In this document: piece by piece, positions 6,413-13,428 of the stretch
Numbering within the stretch: the first letter of the stretch is position 1
How the letters are laid out: each line of letters opens with the position of its first letter
Assembly (NCBI GenBank): GCA_964470035.1
Contig: CAYYBR010000087.1
Span: 1 to 15,617, forward strand
DNA: 15,617 bases
From: JAJRXG01 sp964470035
GTDB taxonomy: Bacteria > Bacteroidota > Bacteroidia > Chitinophagales > Saprospiraceae
Direction: 5' to 3'
The notes under the pieces: generated by a model
What the model was told of the DNA's origin: nothing
Database searches by the model: none
What the model saw: only the letters and a program-made list of their open reading frames with translations
Program-made: the position numbers and the translations under genes

Positions 6413-8841
6413 TTTTGAAAATTCATCAACCCTCGTAGATCTGGAAACCTATTGACATAATAGACATGCTCATCTTCTTTGAGCATCTTTCCATCATAGT
6501 AAGCGATAACGCGAGCATCTGTAACACCTAATCTTTCCATATCTCTCTTCACCTTGATAGCATCTGCAAAGGTGTCATAAAGGCCTATAGTATAGGTATA
6601 GAGACCTGTCGTTTTATCTTCTTCTACACTCGTGTCATTGAAGAGATCGAGTGCTTTGTTTCGATACATCTGGCCAACCACAGCTATAGATATTTTATAT
6701 GTTATCGACTCATCTATAAGTGTCTGGTAGAGATCAAACCTTTGGTCCTGTACAAACGAGGGAACATCCGGGCTTCTTCTTTCTAGAGAAGTTGCTTCTT
6801 CCTTATACTCAGAAAAATATACCTCAACTCGAGAGTTGTACTTGGTAAACTTAGCGATCTTCGGTTCATCCTCATTTTGTAATATAATCGGATAGTTATC
6901 CCCTACCCCTTTGATATGTATACGTGAGGCATGTATACCTTCTTGAGTGAGATGTCTTTTTAATCTCTCTGCTATCTTGAGCGAAGAGAACAGTTTGTAC
7001 TCTACGATTCCCTCTGAAGAACTATGTCCTACTAAGTCAACTTTCAGGTCAGGGTGATTCTTCAGGGTCCTGATGATATTTTCGAGGTTATCGTAGTTGC
7101 GCTCTGTGACTAAGTCTTGACCAGAGGTATAGTATATCGGCTCATAAGTGAGATTGAGTGGTGTTACATCTACAGTCTCTTCTTGTGTGGAGTATTCTGA
7201 TGGCTGAGTGATCTGAGGATCGATAGATGATCTATTTTCATCTGAAGCAGTAGATGACGTATTAGTTATAGCACTGGGCTGATTACTGACTTCTACTACA
7301 TTCTGTTCGCTAGTAGAATGAGTGGTGGTCGTTGAGGACGTTTCTGAAGATGTAGAAGTCTCTGTTGGCACTGCTGAAGGTGTGCTCTCTTTTGTGTCAT
7401 CTAGTACTTGAGAAGATGCAGTATTATCTTTTGGAGTGGTGTTGTCCTCTTCATTTACGTAAGTGTCATCAGTTGTCACAGAGTTTTCAAAGGTTGGATC
7501 TGCTGACTCGGCTACCTTTTGATTTTCTGGGATAGAATAATTCAAGAAGGCTAGCTGCCCCTCTCCATACCCAAGACTCGATCGTCTTTCCTTAAATCTC
7601 ACGATGTAGTTATCCATGCCACCAAGCGAGTTCTTTCTGTTAGAAGACAACATCGCTGTCAGCCCATCAAAAGAAATCTGAAAGTAGGTATCATCACCAG
7701 GAGAGTTGATCGGGATACCCATATTCACGGGTTCTGACCATACGCCTGCTTCATAGAGATACGGGCTGTAGAAGACATCATGTCCTCCGATACTCTCATC
7801 TCTGTTAGAGCTGAAGTATATCTCCGATCCATCATCACTCAGATAAGGGCTCACTTCATCAAAAGGTGTATTAATCTTTGGACCTAGGTTTACCGGAGTC
7901 GACCAGACACCGTCTTTCTTGATAGACGCATAAAGATCATAACCTCCATAACCCTGATCATCCTTACTAGCATATATAACCACTTCGTCATTGTAGAAAT
8001 ACATATCATTATTAATCAGCGATATGTTACTTGGGAGTGCTACAGGCTTCGGTTTTGACTTGGAGTTTACCCCTTGGCTCAACAGTATTTCCCCCTCGAA
8101 GTCTTCACCTCTATAAAAGTAGATACCGTCTGCCTGACTTGTGAAACCAAGTAGGATATCCTCATCTCCGCGGTTGAGGACATAAGACATGCGTTTAGGA
8201 TCTGACCACTTACCTTCTACTTGCTCTATCCAGTAGACATCAAAGTCACTAGCATTCAGCGTAGAGGATAAATTAGGTTTATTAGATGTATAATAATACT
8301 TCCCTTTTGTGCTTGGGCTTTCGATCAGTCCAATCTCATCATATGCCGTATTAACACCTCCGGGGAGTCGTTCTATCACTCCTAAAGGAGTGAGATATGA
8401 AAGATCGATGGCTCTTCCGCATTGCTTAAGTAGTTTGATAACGGACTCTCGGCGGATATCTTCGTTGTCAGCATCCTTCAGATAGTTCTTATAGTGCTTA
8501 GCGGCAAGAGCGAACTGCCCTTTATGATGCTGGATCTTACCGGTGTAGAGGTCTACCTCAGGATTAGTATATCCATACTCATAAGCTCTACGAAAATCCT
8601 CTAATGCATTGTCAAGTTGATTAATCTCATAATAGCATACTCCCCTTTTGTATAGTAGAGGAGCGCTACTGGATATTTTATCTATCCGATTATAGTAGAT
8701 AAGTGCTTCTCTAAAATGATCCTCAGCAAAGGCGTCATTAGCCTTTTGAAGTTGGTCCTTTTGAGCTGTGAGGGAAAAGCATGAAAATATTGAGCAGAAG
8801 ACTGCTAGAAGAAGAGTTTTATATAGATCGGTTAGTATCAA
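6409..8841 (-). CDS. TPR / PD40 propeller / OmpA-like / SPOR-like envelope protein (PorE-like architecture)
   Basis: An 810-residue predicted periplasmic or outer-membrane-associated protein. Order: signal peptide (1-26, cleavage LTA-Q), TPR repeats (about 30-145), PD40/WD40-like propeller (about 165-415, with 'YFSSNR..S.GG.D.F' at 342-357 and 'MLSSNRKNSLGGMDNY' at 397-412), a Ser/Thr-rich linker (about 440-560), an OmpA-like domain (about 566-680), and a SPOR-like tail (about 712-790; YKISIAVVGQ, YTYTIGLYDTFADAIKV, ARVIAYYDGK). TPR-PD40-OmpA matches PorE of type IX secretion; the SPOR-like tail is extra. The OmpA helix lacks the usual peptidoglycan-contact residues: GHTD is GHSS (S608) and the LSxxRA arginine is I623. 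The only credible start is TTG at 8841, 23 bp inside the E2 gene; an in-frame TAG lies just upstream. Its stop interlocks with the porQ stop. Confidence 0.85.
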   Translation of the reverse strand: MILTDLYKTLLLAVFCSIFSCFSLTAQKDQLQKANDAFAEDHFREALIYYNRIDKISSSAPLLYKRGVCYYEINQLDNALEDFRRAYEYGYTNPEVDLYTGKIQHHKGQFALAAKHYKNYLKDADNEDIRRESVIKLLKQCGRAIDLSYLTPLGVIERLPGGVNTAYDEIGLIESPSTKGKYYYTSNKPNLSSTLNASDFDVYWIEQVEGKWSDPKRMSYVLNRGDEDILLGFTSQADGIYFYRGEDFEGEILLSQGVNSKSKPKPVALPSNISLINNDMYFYNDEVVIYASKDDQGYGGYDLYASIKKDGVWSTPVNLGPKINTPFDEVSPYLSDDGSEIYFSSNRDESIGGHDVFYSPYLYEAGVWSEPVNMGIPINSPGDDTYFQISFDGLTAMLSSNRKNSLGGMDNYIVRFKERRSSLGYGEGQLAFLNYSIPENQKVAESADPTFENSVTTDDTYVNEEDNTTPKDNTASSQVLDDTKESTPSAVPTETSTSSETSSTTTTHSTSEQNVVEVSNQPSAITNTSSTASDENRSSIDPQITQPSEYSTQEETVDVTPLNLTYEPIYYTSGQDLVTERNYDNLENIIRTLKNHPDLKVDLVGHSSSEGIVEYKLFSSLKIAERLKRHLTQEGIHASRIHIKGVGDNYPIILQNEDEPKIAKFTKYNSRVEVYFSEYKEEATSLERRSPDVPSFVQDQRFDLYQTLIDESITYKISIAVVGQMYRNKALDLFNDTSVEEDKTTGLYTYTIGLYDTFADAIKVKRDMERLGVTDARVIAYYDGKMLKEDEHVYYVNRFPDLRGLMNFQN

Positions 8842-10270
8842 AATTCTCTATGTGGTACGCTATGCGATTTAGAAAAACGCCACCTTTATATCCATCGATG
8901 ACTCTATGATCAAACGATAAAGATAAGAACATCATATGACGAATTGCTATAATATCTCCTTCGGCTGTCTCTTGTATGACCGGCTTTTTCTTGATTGCAC
9001 CTAAAGCAAGTATGGCAAGCTGAGGCTGATTGATGATAGGCGTGCCCATAATATTGCCATAGGTGCCAATATTACTGATCGTAAATGTGCCATTCTGGAT
9101 CTCATCGGGCTTGAGATTATTGACACGTGCGCGAGCCGCGAGATCGTTAAGTTGTCGTGTAAGTCCCTGAAGGCTAAGCTCTTGTGCATCCTTGATAACA
9201 GGCACTATAAGATCTCCAGAATCCATCGCTGTCGCTATACCTAGATTGATAGAACGACTGAGGTGTATCTGATCATCTTTTAAGGAAGCATTGATCTCCG
9301 GAAACTCCTTTATCGCTTTTATTACCGCTTCCGCAAATAGTGGACTCAGTGATATTTTTTGGCCTGTTTGCTTTATGAAATTTTCCTTAATACGTTTTCT
9401 CCAGGTTACGATCTTTGTGGCATCTGCTTCGACGAAAGATGTAACATGGGCTGCTGTGTCAATCGAATGACGCATATGCTTTGCGATCACTTTTCGCATC
9501 CGAGTTAACTGGATGACTTCACCAGAAGGAGCGTTAGTAGGTGTGGCAGTTGAAGGTCGAGACTGCTGTGGAGTTGGCGCCGGATTAGACGTAGCTACTT
9601 CAACACGCTGTTCTTGATTTGATCCTACATGATCAGAGGGCTCTCGCATGACAGCTGCTCTTCTGATAGAAGAAGTCGCTTCCATCTTTTTTAGGTCGAT
9701 GTAATTCAGCAAATCAAACTTGGTCACTCTCCCATCTGATCCACTTCCTTGCAGTGAAAGCAGCTCTTCTAAACCGATGCCTTCAGCTCTTGCTATATTT
9801 CTTACCAATGGACTAAAGAACCTTCCATCTACATTGCTCGGTATCTTATTAGTATCGCGAGTACGGGTAAGTTGGATGGATGCAGCCTTGGTCTGAGGCA
9901 CACCTGGGTCCTGTACTTTAGGGGGTGGTGAGACGACAGTCGCTGCTGGACTCGGCACTGTTTTTTCGGCTACTGCGGGACTTGATTTTTCTGCAGGTGG
10001 AGTTTCGACTACTGCACTTGGACTTTCTCCATCTGTCTCGATGAGAGCAACTACAGCTCCTATGGCGACTACATCATCTGGTTGAACAAGTAGCTTGGAG
10101 ATACGTCCAGATACTGGAGCAGGCACGTCAGAATCTACCTTGTCGGTAGCGATCTCTAAGATCGTCTCATCTTCTGTAACCTCGTCACCTACATTCTTGA
10201 GCCATGATATGACTGTAGCTTCTATGATACTCTCACCCATCTTAGGTATGATCATTTCTACGACTGCCAT
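8819..10270 (-). CDS. 2-oxoacid dehydrogenase E2 component (dihydrolipoamide acyltransferase)
   Basis: Core acyltransferase of a 2-oxoacid dehydrogenase complex; it moves an acyl group from lipoyl-lysine to CoA. One lipoyl domain (1-80) holds EIATDKVDSDVPAPVSG with the lipoylated K44. A Pro/Ala/Ser-rich linker follows (about 82-145), then the E1/E3-binding domain (about 151-191; FFSPLVRNIARAEGI, GSGSDGRVTKFDLLNYI). A second linker leads to the catalytic domain (about 252-480) with GTFTISNIGTYG and FDHRVIDG, whose H455 and D459 form the active site. The lipoyl motif and HRVIDG favour a branched-chain or pyruvate complex over 2-oxoglutarate, but the substrate cannot be settled here; no E1 or E3 gene is in view. 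A TAnnTTTG element precedes it, and the PorE-like gene overlaps its end by 23 bp, so the two form an operon. Confidence 0.95.
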   Translation of the reverse strand: MAVVEMIIPKMGESIIEATVISWLKNVGDEVTEDETILEIATDKVDSDVPAPVSGRISKLLVQPDDVVAIGAVVALIETDGESPSAVVETPPAEKSSPAVAEKTVPSPAATVVSPPPKVQDPGVPQTKAASIQLTRTRDTNKIPSNVDGRFFSPLVRNIARAEGIGLEELLSLQGSGSDGRVTKFDLLNYIDLKKMEATSSIRRAAVMREPSDHVGSNQEQRVEVATSNPAPTPQQSRPSTATPTNAPSGEVIQLTRMRKVIAKHMRHSIDTAAHVTSFVEADATKIVTWRKRIKENFIKQTGQKISLSPLFAEAVIKAIKEFPEINASLKDDQIHLSRSINLGIATAMDSGDLIVPVIKDAQELSLQGLTRQLNDLAARARVNNLKPDEIQNGTFTISNIGTYGNIMGTPIINQPQLAILALGAIKKKPVIQETAEGDIIAIRHMMFLSLSFDHRVIDGYKGGVFLNRIAYHIENFDTNRSI

Positions 10271-10297
10271 AGTTGTTAGTTGTTCAATTAGTAATCA

Positions 10298-10305
10298 CAA
10301 AGGTA
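10298..10305 (-). promoter_or_regulatory. Probable -7 element for the E2 gene
   Basis: On the minus strand the sequence reads TACCTTTG, a full match to TAnnTTTG and the same octamer used before the PpiD gene. It sits 27 bp before the E2 ATG in the 84-bp gap after cinA. No TTTG lies at the ideal 19-bp distance; the nearest TTG is 14 bp upstream, so the assignment is moderate. Confidence 0.5.
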
Positions 10306-10310
10306 CGATT

Positions 10311-10329
10311 AGCCGATGACAATTCGGCT
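10311..10329. repeat. Short inverted repeat upstream of the E2 promoter element
   Basis: AGCCGA and TCGGCT form a perfect 6-bp inverted repeat around a 7-nt loop, between the cinA stop and the E2 -7 box. No T-run follows on either strand, so it is not a standard terminator. It sits where a -33 region would be and could be an operator; this is weak evidence. Confidence 0.35.
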
Positions 10330-10354
10330 GAGTCATGGTGTCATAACAATAGAT

Positions 10355-11602
10355 TTATACACTTGTTTTCATCATAAAGCGGCGCATCATATCCAAAGCA
10401 AGTAGTGCGGTATATCTGATGTTCAACTCCCGGTTTTTGGATAGCATGAGTTTTTTGGTTTTTACTTCCTGTCGACTTCCTACAGCCATCCAGATGGTGC
10501 CTACAGGTTTCTCTGGTGTCCCACCGGTTGGACCAGCTATACCTGATACAGCTACTGCCACATCCACTTCTAAGTGATCGATCAGGCCTTCTACCATCTG
10601 CTGTACTACTTGTTCGCTTACTGCTCCATGTGCCTCGAGGGAGCTAGTAGACACTTTGAGTACGTCTGTCTTTACATCATTTGCGTAAGCGATAACTGAT
10701 CCTTTAAAATACCTTGACGAACCAGATATCGAAGTGATCAGCTGTGAGATATGACCTCCAGTACAGCTTTCGGCGGTACCGATCATCCAACCCCTTTGTA
10801 CCGCCAGCTCACCTACAGCTTCTTGCAGTGTGATATCACCACGACCATATACGTAGTCTCCCAAGTTAGCCTCGATCTCATCAGCGGCCTTGGCGTTGAT
10901 CTCCTTGAGGTGGTTTTCATTTTGGCCAGATGCCGTAAGTCGAAGTTTCACTGAGGCAACACCGGGCAGATAGGCTATCCCAATGTTATCAGGAAGGGTC
11001 TTAAGTATCGGCTGGATACGCTCAGCGATCTGAGATTCGCCGATACCTACGGTCTTTAAGATTTGGTAATCTATATAAGTATCTGTGTTGAGCTCCGCTA
11101 TCAGGTCAAGTCCACCACCCTTCATGATACCTTTCATCTCATATGGTACACCAGGCATACTGAGTAGATAACGATCACCCTTGCGAATCCACATACCAGG
11201 TGCAGTGCCTCTTTCATTAGTGATGAGTTGTGCTGAAGATGGCAGTCGACACTGCTGTTTATGAGCTTCGAGTGGAGTACGTCCTCTTTTTTTGAAGTAG
11301 CTAGCGAGACGATCATACGTCTCCTGAGAGAAGATCAACTCATCGTCTAAGTAGGAAGCTATACTCTGCTTGGTCACATCGTCCTCCGTAGGCCCTAGCC
11401 CCCCTGTTATAATCACGATCTCAGCCATCCTATATAAAGTATCTAAGCCATCATGTATGTCTTGCATGCGATCTGGGATAGACATCTTAGCCGTAACAGG
11501 TACTCCTATCGCACTTAGCTCTTGTCCTATCCATGCCGAGTTAGTATCGACCGTTTGTCCGTTCAGAAGTTCATCACCTATCGTTAGTATCGCTGCTTTC
11601 AT
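10355..11602 (-). CDS. cinA: CinA family protein (competence/damage-inducible; nicotinamide-nucleotide amidohydrolase)
   Basis: Full-length two-part CinA of 415 residues. The N-terminal MoCF-binding-type domain (about 1-168) shows ILTIGDELLNGQTVDTNS and the nucleotide-binding block ITGGLGPTEDDVT, a fold linked to ADP-ribose pyrophosphatase activity in CinA proteins. A small linker domain follows (about 173-245). The C-terminal domain (about 257-410) carries TAESCTGG (S279), GAVSEQVV and SGIAGPTGGTPEKPVGT, the signature of NMN deamidases that recycle nicotinamide nucleotides. So both pyridine-nucleotide salvage activities are expected. Its ATG overlaps the TGA of a 42-codon ORF as ATGA, placing it in the birA operon. 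A gap of 84 bp with a fresh promoter element separates it from the E2 gene downstream. Confidence 0.96.
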   Translation of the reverse strand: MKAAILTIGDELLNGQTVDTNSAWIGQELSAIGVPVTAKMSIPDRMQDIHDGLDTLYRMAEIVIITGGLGPTEDDVTKQSIASYLDDELIFSQETYDRLASYFKKRGRTPLEAHKQQCRLPSSAQLITNERGTAPGMWIRKGDRYLLSMPGVPYEMKGIMKGGGLDLIAELNTDTYIDYQILKTVGIGESQIAERIQPILKTLPDNIGIAYLPGVASVKLRLTASGQNENHLKEINAKAADEIEANLGDYVYGRGDITLQEAVGELAVQRGWMIGTAESCTGGHISQLITSISGSSRYFKGSVIAYANDVKTDVLKVSTSSLEAHGAVSEQVVQQMVEGLIDHLEVDVAVAVSGIAGPTGGTPEKPVGTIWMAVGSRQEVKTKKLMLSKNRELNIRYTALLALDMMRRFMMKTSV

Positions 11603-11727
11603 AAGGGCATTAACAAGTAAGCAATCATGAAGTTGATATTGATCGCATCGGCAACTGGATACTTCTCAGTTTGGATAAGAACCACTCGATTCTCTTCTTC
11701 CGCGATCTTGTTCCTATAGATCATCAT
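11599..11727 (-). CDS. Small coupled ORF (42 aa) between birA and cinA, function unknown
   Basis: Not recognised. The frame begins ATG ATG (MMIYRNKIAEEENRVV...) and ends ...AYLLMPL, TGA. Its first ATG overlaps the birA TGA as ATGA (11724-11727), and its TGA overlaps the cinA ATG as ATGA (11599-11602). It thus exactly fills what would otherwise be a 121-bp gap in an operon whose other junctions are 5-8 bp. Composition is ordinary: a charged N-terminal half (KIAEEENR) and a hydrophobic C-terminal third, too short for a sure membrane helix. It may encode a small protein, or serve only to carry ribosomes from birA to cinA. A 42-codon open frame alone is unremarkable by chance (roughly one in eight); the two exact junctions are what support it. 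The second ATG (11724) is an alternative start. Confidence 0.6.
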   Translation of the reverse strand: MMIYRNKIAEEENRVVLIQTEKYPVADAININFMIAYLLMPL

Positions 11728-12452
11728 ATGACCATAGATATCTCCCCATGTTGATAGGCCTGAAGAGAGTTATCATGGGCGACCATCAGTCTTCCCGTCT
11801 CATCGATACCTATGATCTCACCCAATATGGTGTTATCACCAACTTCAAATTGGCTTATTTCTCCTCTGCGATACAACTTATCTTGATATGCCTTCTTCAA
11901 GCTAGAAGAGACGGGCATGATGTCATTATATCTGGTCATCACAGATTGGCTAATCAGTTGGATCATCTCGTAAGCATCAAGAGCTTTTGACAGTTCTAGG
12001 GCTAGGGAGGTGGGGTTGGGTACATCTTCGTGCCAAGAGAGCTGATTCACATTGACTCCGATACCTACGATGGAGTATTGGATAGTGTCACCCTGTAGAA
12101 AGTTTTGTATCAGTATACCGCAGATTTTTTTATCACTTACGTAAATGTCATTGGGCCACTTAACATAGACTTCTAATCCATAATCCTCTATCATATCTGC
12201 CACTCCGAGGCTCACAGCTATGTTCAGAAAAAACTGATCTTTTACAAGCATGGTCTCTGGTGCTAATACGATAGACAACATCGCATTCTGGGCTGACTCA
12301 CTGTGCCAAGATCGACCTAATTGGCCTCGACCATGGGTCTGATAGTCAGCTGATATAACTAATCCGTGTGCTATGTCGCCTTTCTCTATGAGTCGTCGAG
12401 CTTCTTGGTTAGTGGAGTCGACCTGAGGAAAGTGCTTATGAGGATATATCAT
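11724..12452 (-). CDS. birA: Biotin--[acetyl-CoA carboxylase] ligase
   Basis: Attaches biotin to the biotin carboxyl carrier domain of carboxylases through biotinyl-5'-AMP. The 242 residues start directly with the catalytic domain and lack the DNA-binding HTH domain of E. coli BirA, so this is a monofunctional enzyme and not a repressor. Visible motifs are VDSTN (11-15), the adenylate-binding loop GRGQLGRSW (41-49), KWPNDIYV (98-105), the KKICGIL block with catalytic K109, and GIGVNVN (130-136). A C-terminal SH3-like domain spans about 190-242 (GEIIGIDETGRLMV). It begins 5 bp after the sigma factor stop and ends in an ATGA overlap with the 42-aa ORF, so it belongs to the same operon. Confidence 0.96.
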   Translation of the reverse strand: MIYPHKHFPQVDSTNQEARRLIEKGDIAHGLVISADYQTHGRGQLGRSWHSESAQNAMLSIVLAPETMLVKDQFFLNIAVSLGVADMIEDYGLEVYVKWPNDIYVSDKKICGILIQNFLQGDTIQYSIVGIGVNVNQLSWHEDVPNPTSLALELSKALDAYEMIQLISQSVMTRYNDIMPVSSSLKKAYQDKLYRRGEISQFEVGDNTILGEIIGIDETGRLMVAHDNSLQAYQHGEISMVI

Positions 12453-12457
12453 CTTTG

Positions 12458-13045
12458 CTAGGTGAGATGAGCAACTTTCATACTCATGAAGATGATCAGC
12501 AGTAGCATATCTCCTCTCAGACTTTTTATCGCTCTGCTCACGGCATTGCGTAGTGATTGATATTTGATATCGAGCACTTCTGCTATCTGTTCATATTCGA
12601 GACCTTGATAAAATCTCAGGTATAGGATCTCCTTTTGTTTATCGGTCAGTTTTCCCCATGCAGATTTTAATCTAATGGATTGTTCTTCGCTCATTTCTTG
12701 AGCAATCATGATCTCATCGATCGCTAATTCAACATCTACCTTGATGGTATCAAATGAGTCAATAGACTCAGTCTTGCTCTCTTTCTTAAGTGTGGCAACA
12801 ACCTTACGTCGTAGAGATACAGCGAGGTACTTTCTTATAGAGTCTGTAGGCCCCAACTTCTTATGACGCTGCCACAACTCTACGAATAAATCATGTATGC
12901 TATCCTCTACAAGGTCCGTATGTCTAAAGACCTTGCGACCATAGTTGTACAGATAGTCGACCTCTTGATTGTAGATGAGACGTAGAGCTTCTTTGCTTCC
13001 CCCTCTGAGTTCATCCCATAGTCTACTATCATCAAGATATGACAT
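12458..13045 (-). CDS. ECF-type RNA polymerase sigma factor
   Basis: A 195-residue sigma-70 family protein of extracytoplasmic-function type. Region 2 (about 25-90) includes VEDSIHDLFVELWQRHKKL and DSIRKYLAVSLRRKV; region 4 (about 125-178) has LTDKQKEILYLRFYQGLEYEQIAEVL and the recognition helix IKYQSLRNAVSRAIKSLR. There is no region 3, as expected. The end is a hydrophobic run, MLLLIIFMSM (180-189), seen in some Bacteroidota ECF factors. No FecR-type or other recognisable anti-sigma gene is adjacent. Upstream by 8 bp is a 45-aa single-TM protein, and downstream by 5 bp is birA. Such placement with housekeeping genes suggests regulation by transcription level or by an unknown small partner. 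Its target promoters cannot be read from this window. Confidence 0.93.
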   Translation of the reverse strand: MSYLDDSRLWDELRGGSKEALRLIYNQEVDYLYNYGRKVFRHTDLVEDSIHDLFVELWQRHKKLGPTDSIRKYLAVSLRRKVVATLKKESKTESIDSFDTIKVDVELAIDEIMIAQEMSEEQSIRLKSAWGKLTDKQKEILYLRFYQGLEYEQIAEVLDIKYQSLRNAVSRAIKSLRGDMLLLIIFMSMKVAHLT

Positions 13046-13053
13046 AGAAAGGG

Positions 13054-13191
13054 CTAGGTAGGGAGATCTTTAAAATTTTGCTGATACACCCAAATCAATA
13101 AAATGATGAAGACGATGAAACCTATGATGGCTTTAGCCATAAAACCACCTTTTTTTCCATAATTCACCTCTTCTGGCCCGTGTGCTGACAT
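13054..13191 (-). CDS. Small single-pass membrane protein (45 aa), first gene of the sigma operon
   Basis: Not recognised. A 45-codon ORF reads MSAHGPEEVNYGKKGG, then FMAKA, then a strongly hydrophobic helix (IIGFIVFIILLIWVY, about 22-36) and a short polar tail ending KDLPT. The layout is a soluble N-terminus of about 16 residues, lysines at the membrane boundary, one helix, and about nine residues after it; positive-inside would put the N-terminal side in the cytoplasm. The stop lies 8 bp before the sigma factor ATG. An in-frame TAA occurs five codons upstream of the ATG, fixing the maximum length; an internal ATG (13140) would give 28 residues. The coherent membrane design argues for a real gene. 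Membrane proteins beside ECF factors are often anti-sigma factors, but this one is far shorter than known ones, so that role is only a hypothesis. Confidence 0.72.
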   Translation of the reverse strand: MSAHGPEEVNYGKKGGFMAKAIIGFIVFIILLIWVYQQNFKDLPT

Positions 13192-13367
13192 ATGAAGGAT
13201 CGTTTAAATATCTAACTAAAGCACAAAGAAAGATATTATTAGGTGAAGATGCGAGATGGCTGTCCTCTTTTTGATCAAATCCTCTATGATATCGGACATA
13301 AAAGAAACCGCCCACGGTCAATGATTCGACAATCATAAAAACAGGCTTTAGCAAAAACACAAGACAT

Positions 13368-13403
13368 AAAAAAAGGAGCATCTCAATACGAGATACTCCT
13401 TTT
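13368..13403 (-). terminator. Intrinsic terminator of the duplicated-domain lipoprotein gene
   Basis: On the minus strand the hairpin has an 8-bp arm AAAAGGAG / CTCCTTTT, one mismatch, then a 5-bp inner arm ATCTC / GAGAT around a 5-nt loop. It runs into seven T residues. It lies 25 bp after the lipoprotein stop and isolates that gene from the sigma factor operon. Confidence 0.92.
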
Positions 13404-13428
13404 AAATTAAATAAGATGAAATCTGTAA

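Noticed and set aside
10095..10319. Plus-strand 74-codon frame opposite the start of the E2 gene
   Set aside because: It is antisense to the strongly conserved lipoyl domain and has no recognisable features.
10311..10329. Terminator between cinA and the E2 gene
   Set aside because: The stem is only 6 bp with a 7-nt loop and no T-run follows on the minus strand.
12458..12520. Hydrophobic sigma-factor tail as a true membrane anchor
   Set aside because: Only about ten hydrophobic residues, too short for a confident transmembrane helix, and similar tails occur in other Bacteroidota ECF factors.
13133..13381. 82-codon minus-strand frame between the lipoprotein terminator and the sigma operon
   Set aside because: It starts inside the terminator hairpin, overlaps the better-supported 45-aa membrane protein out of frame, and its later half has no coherent composition.
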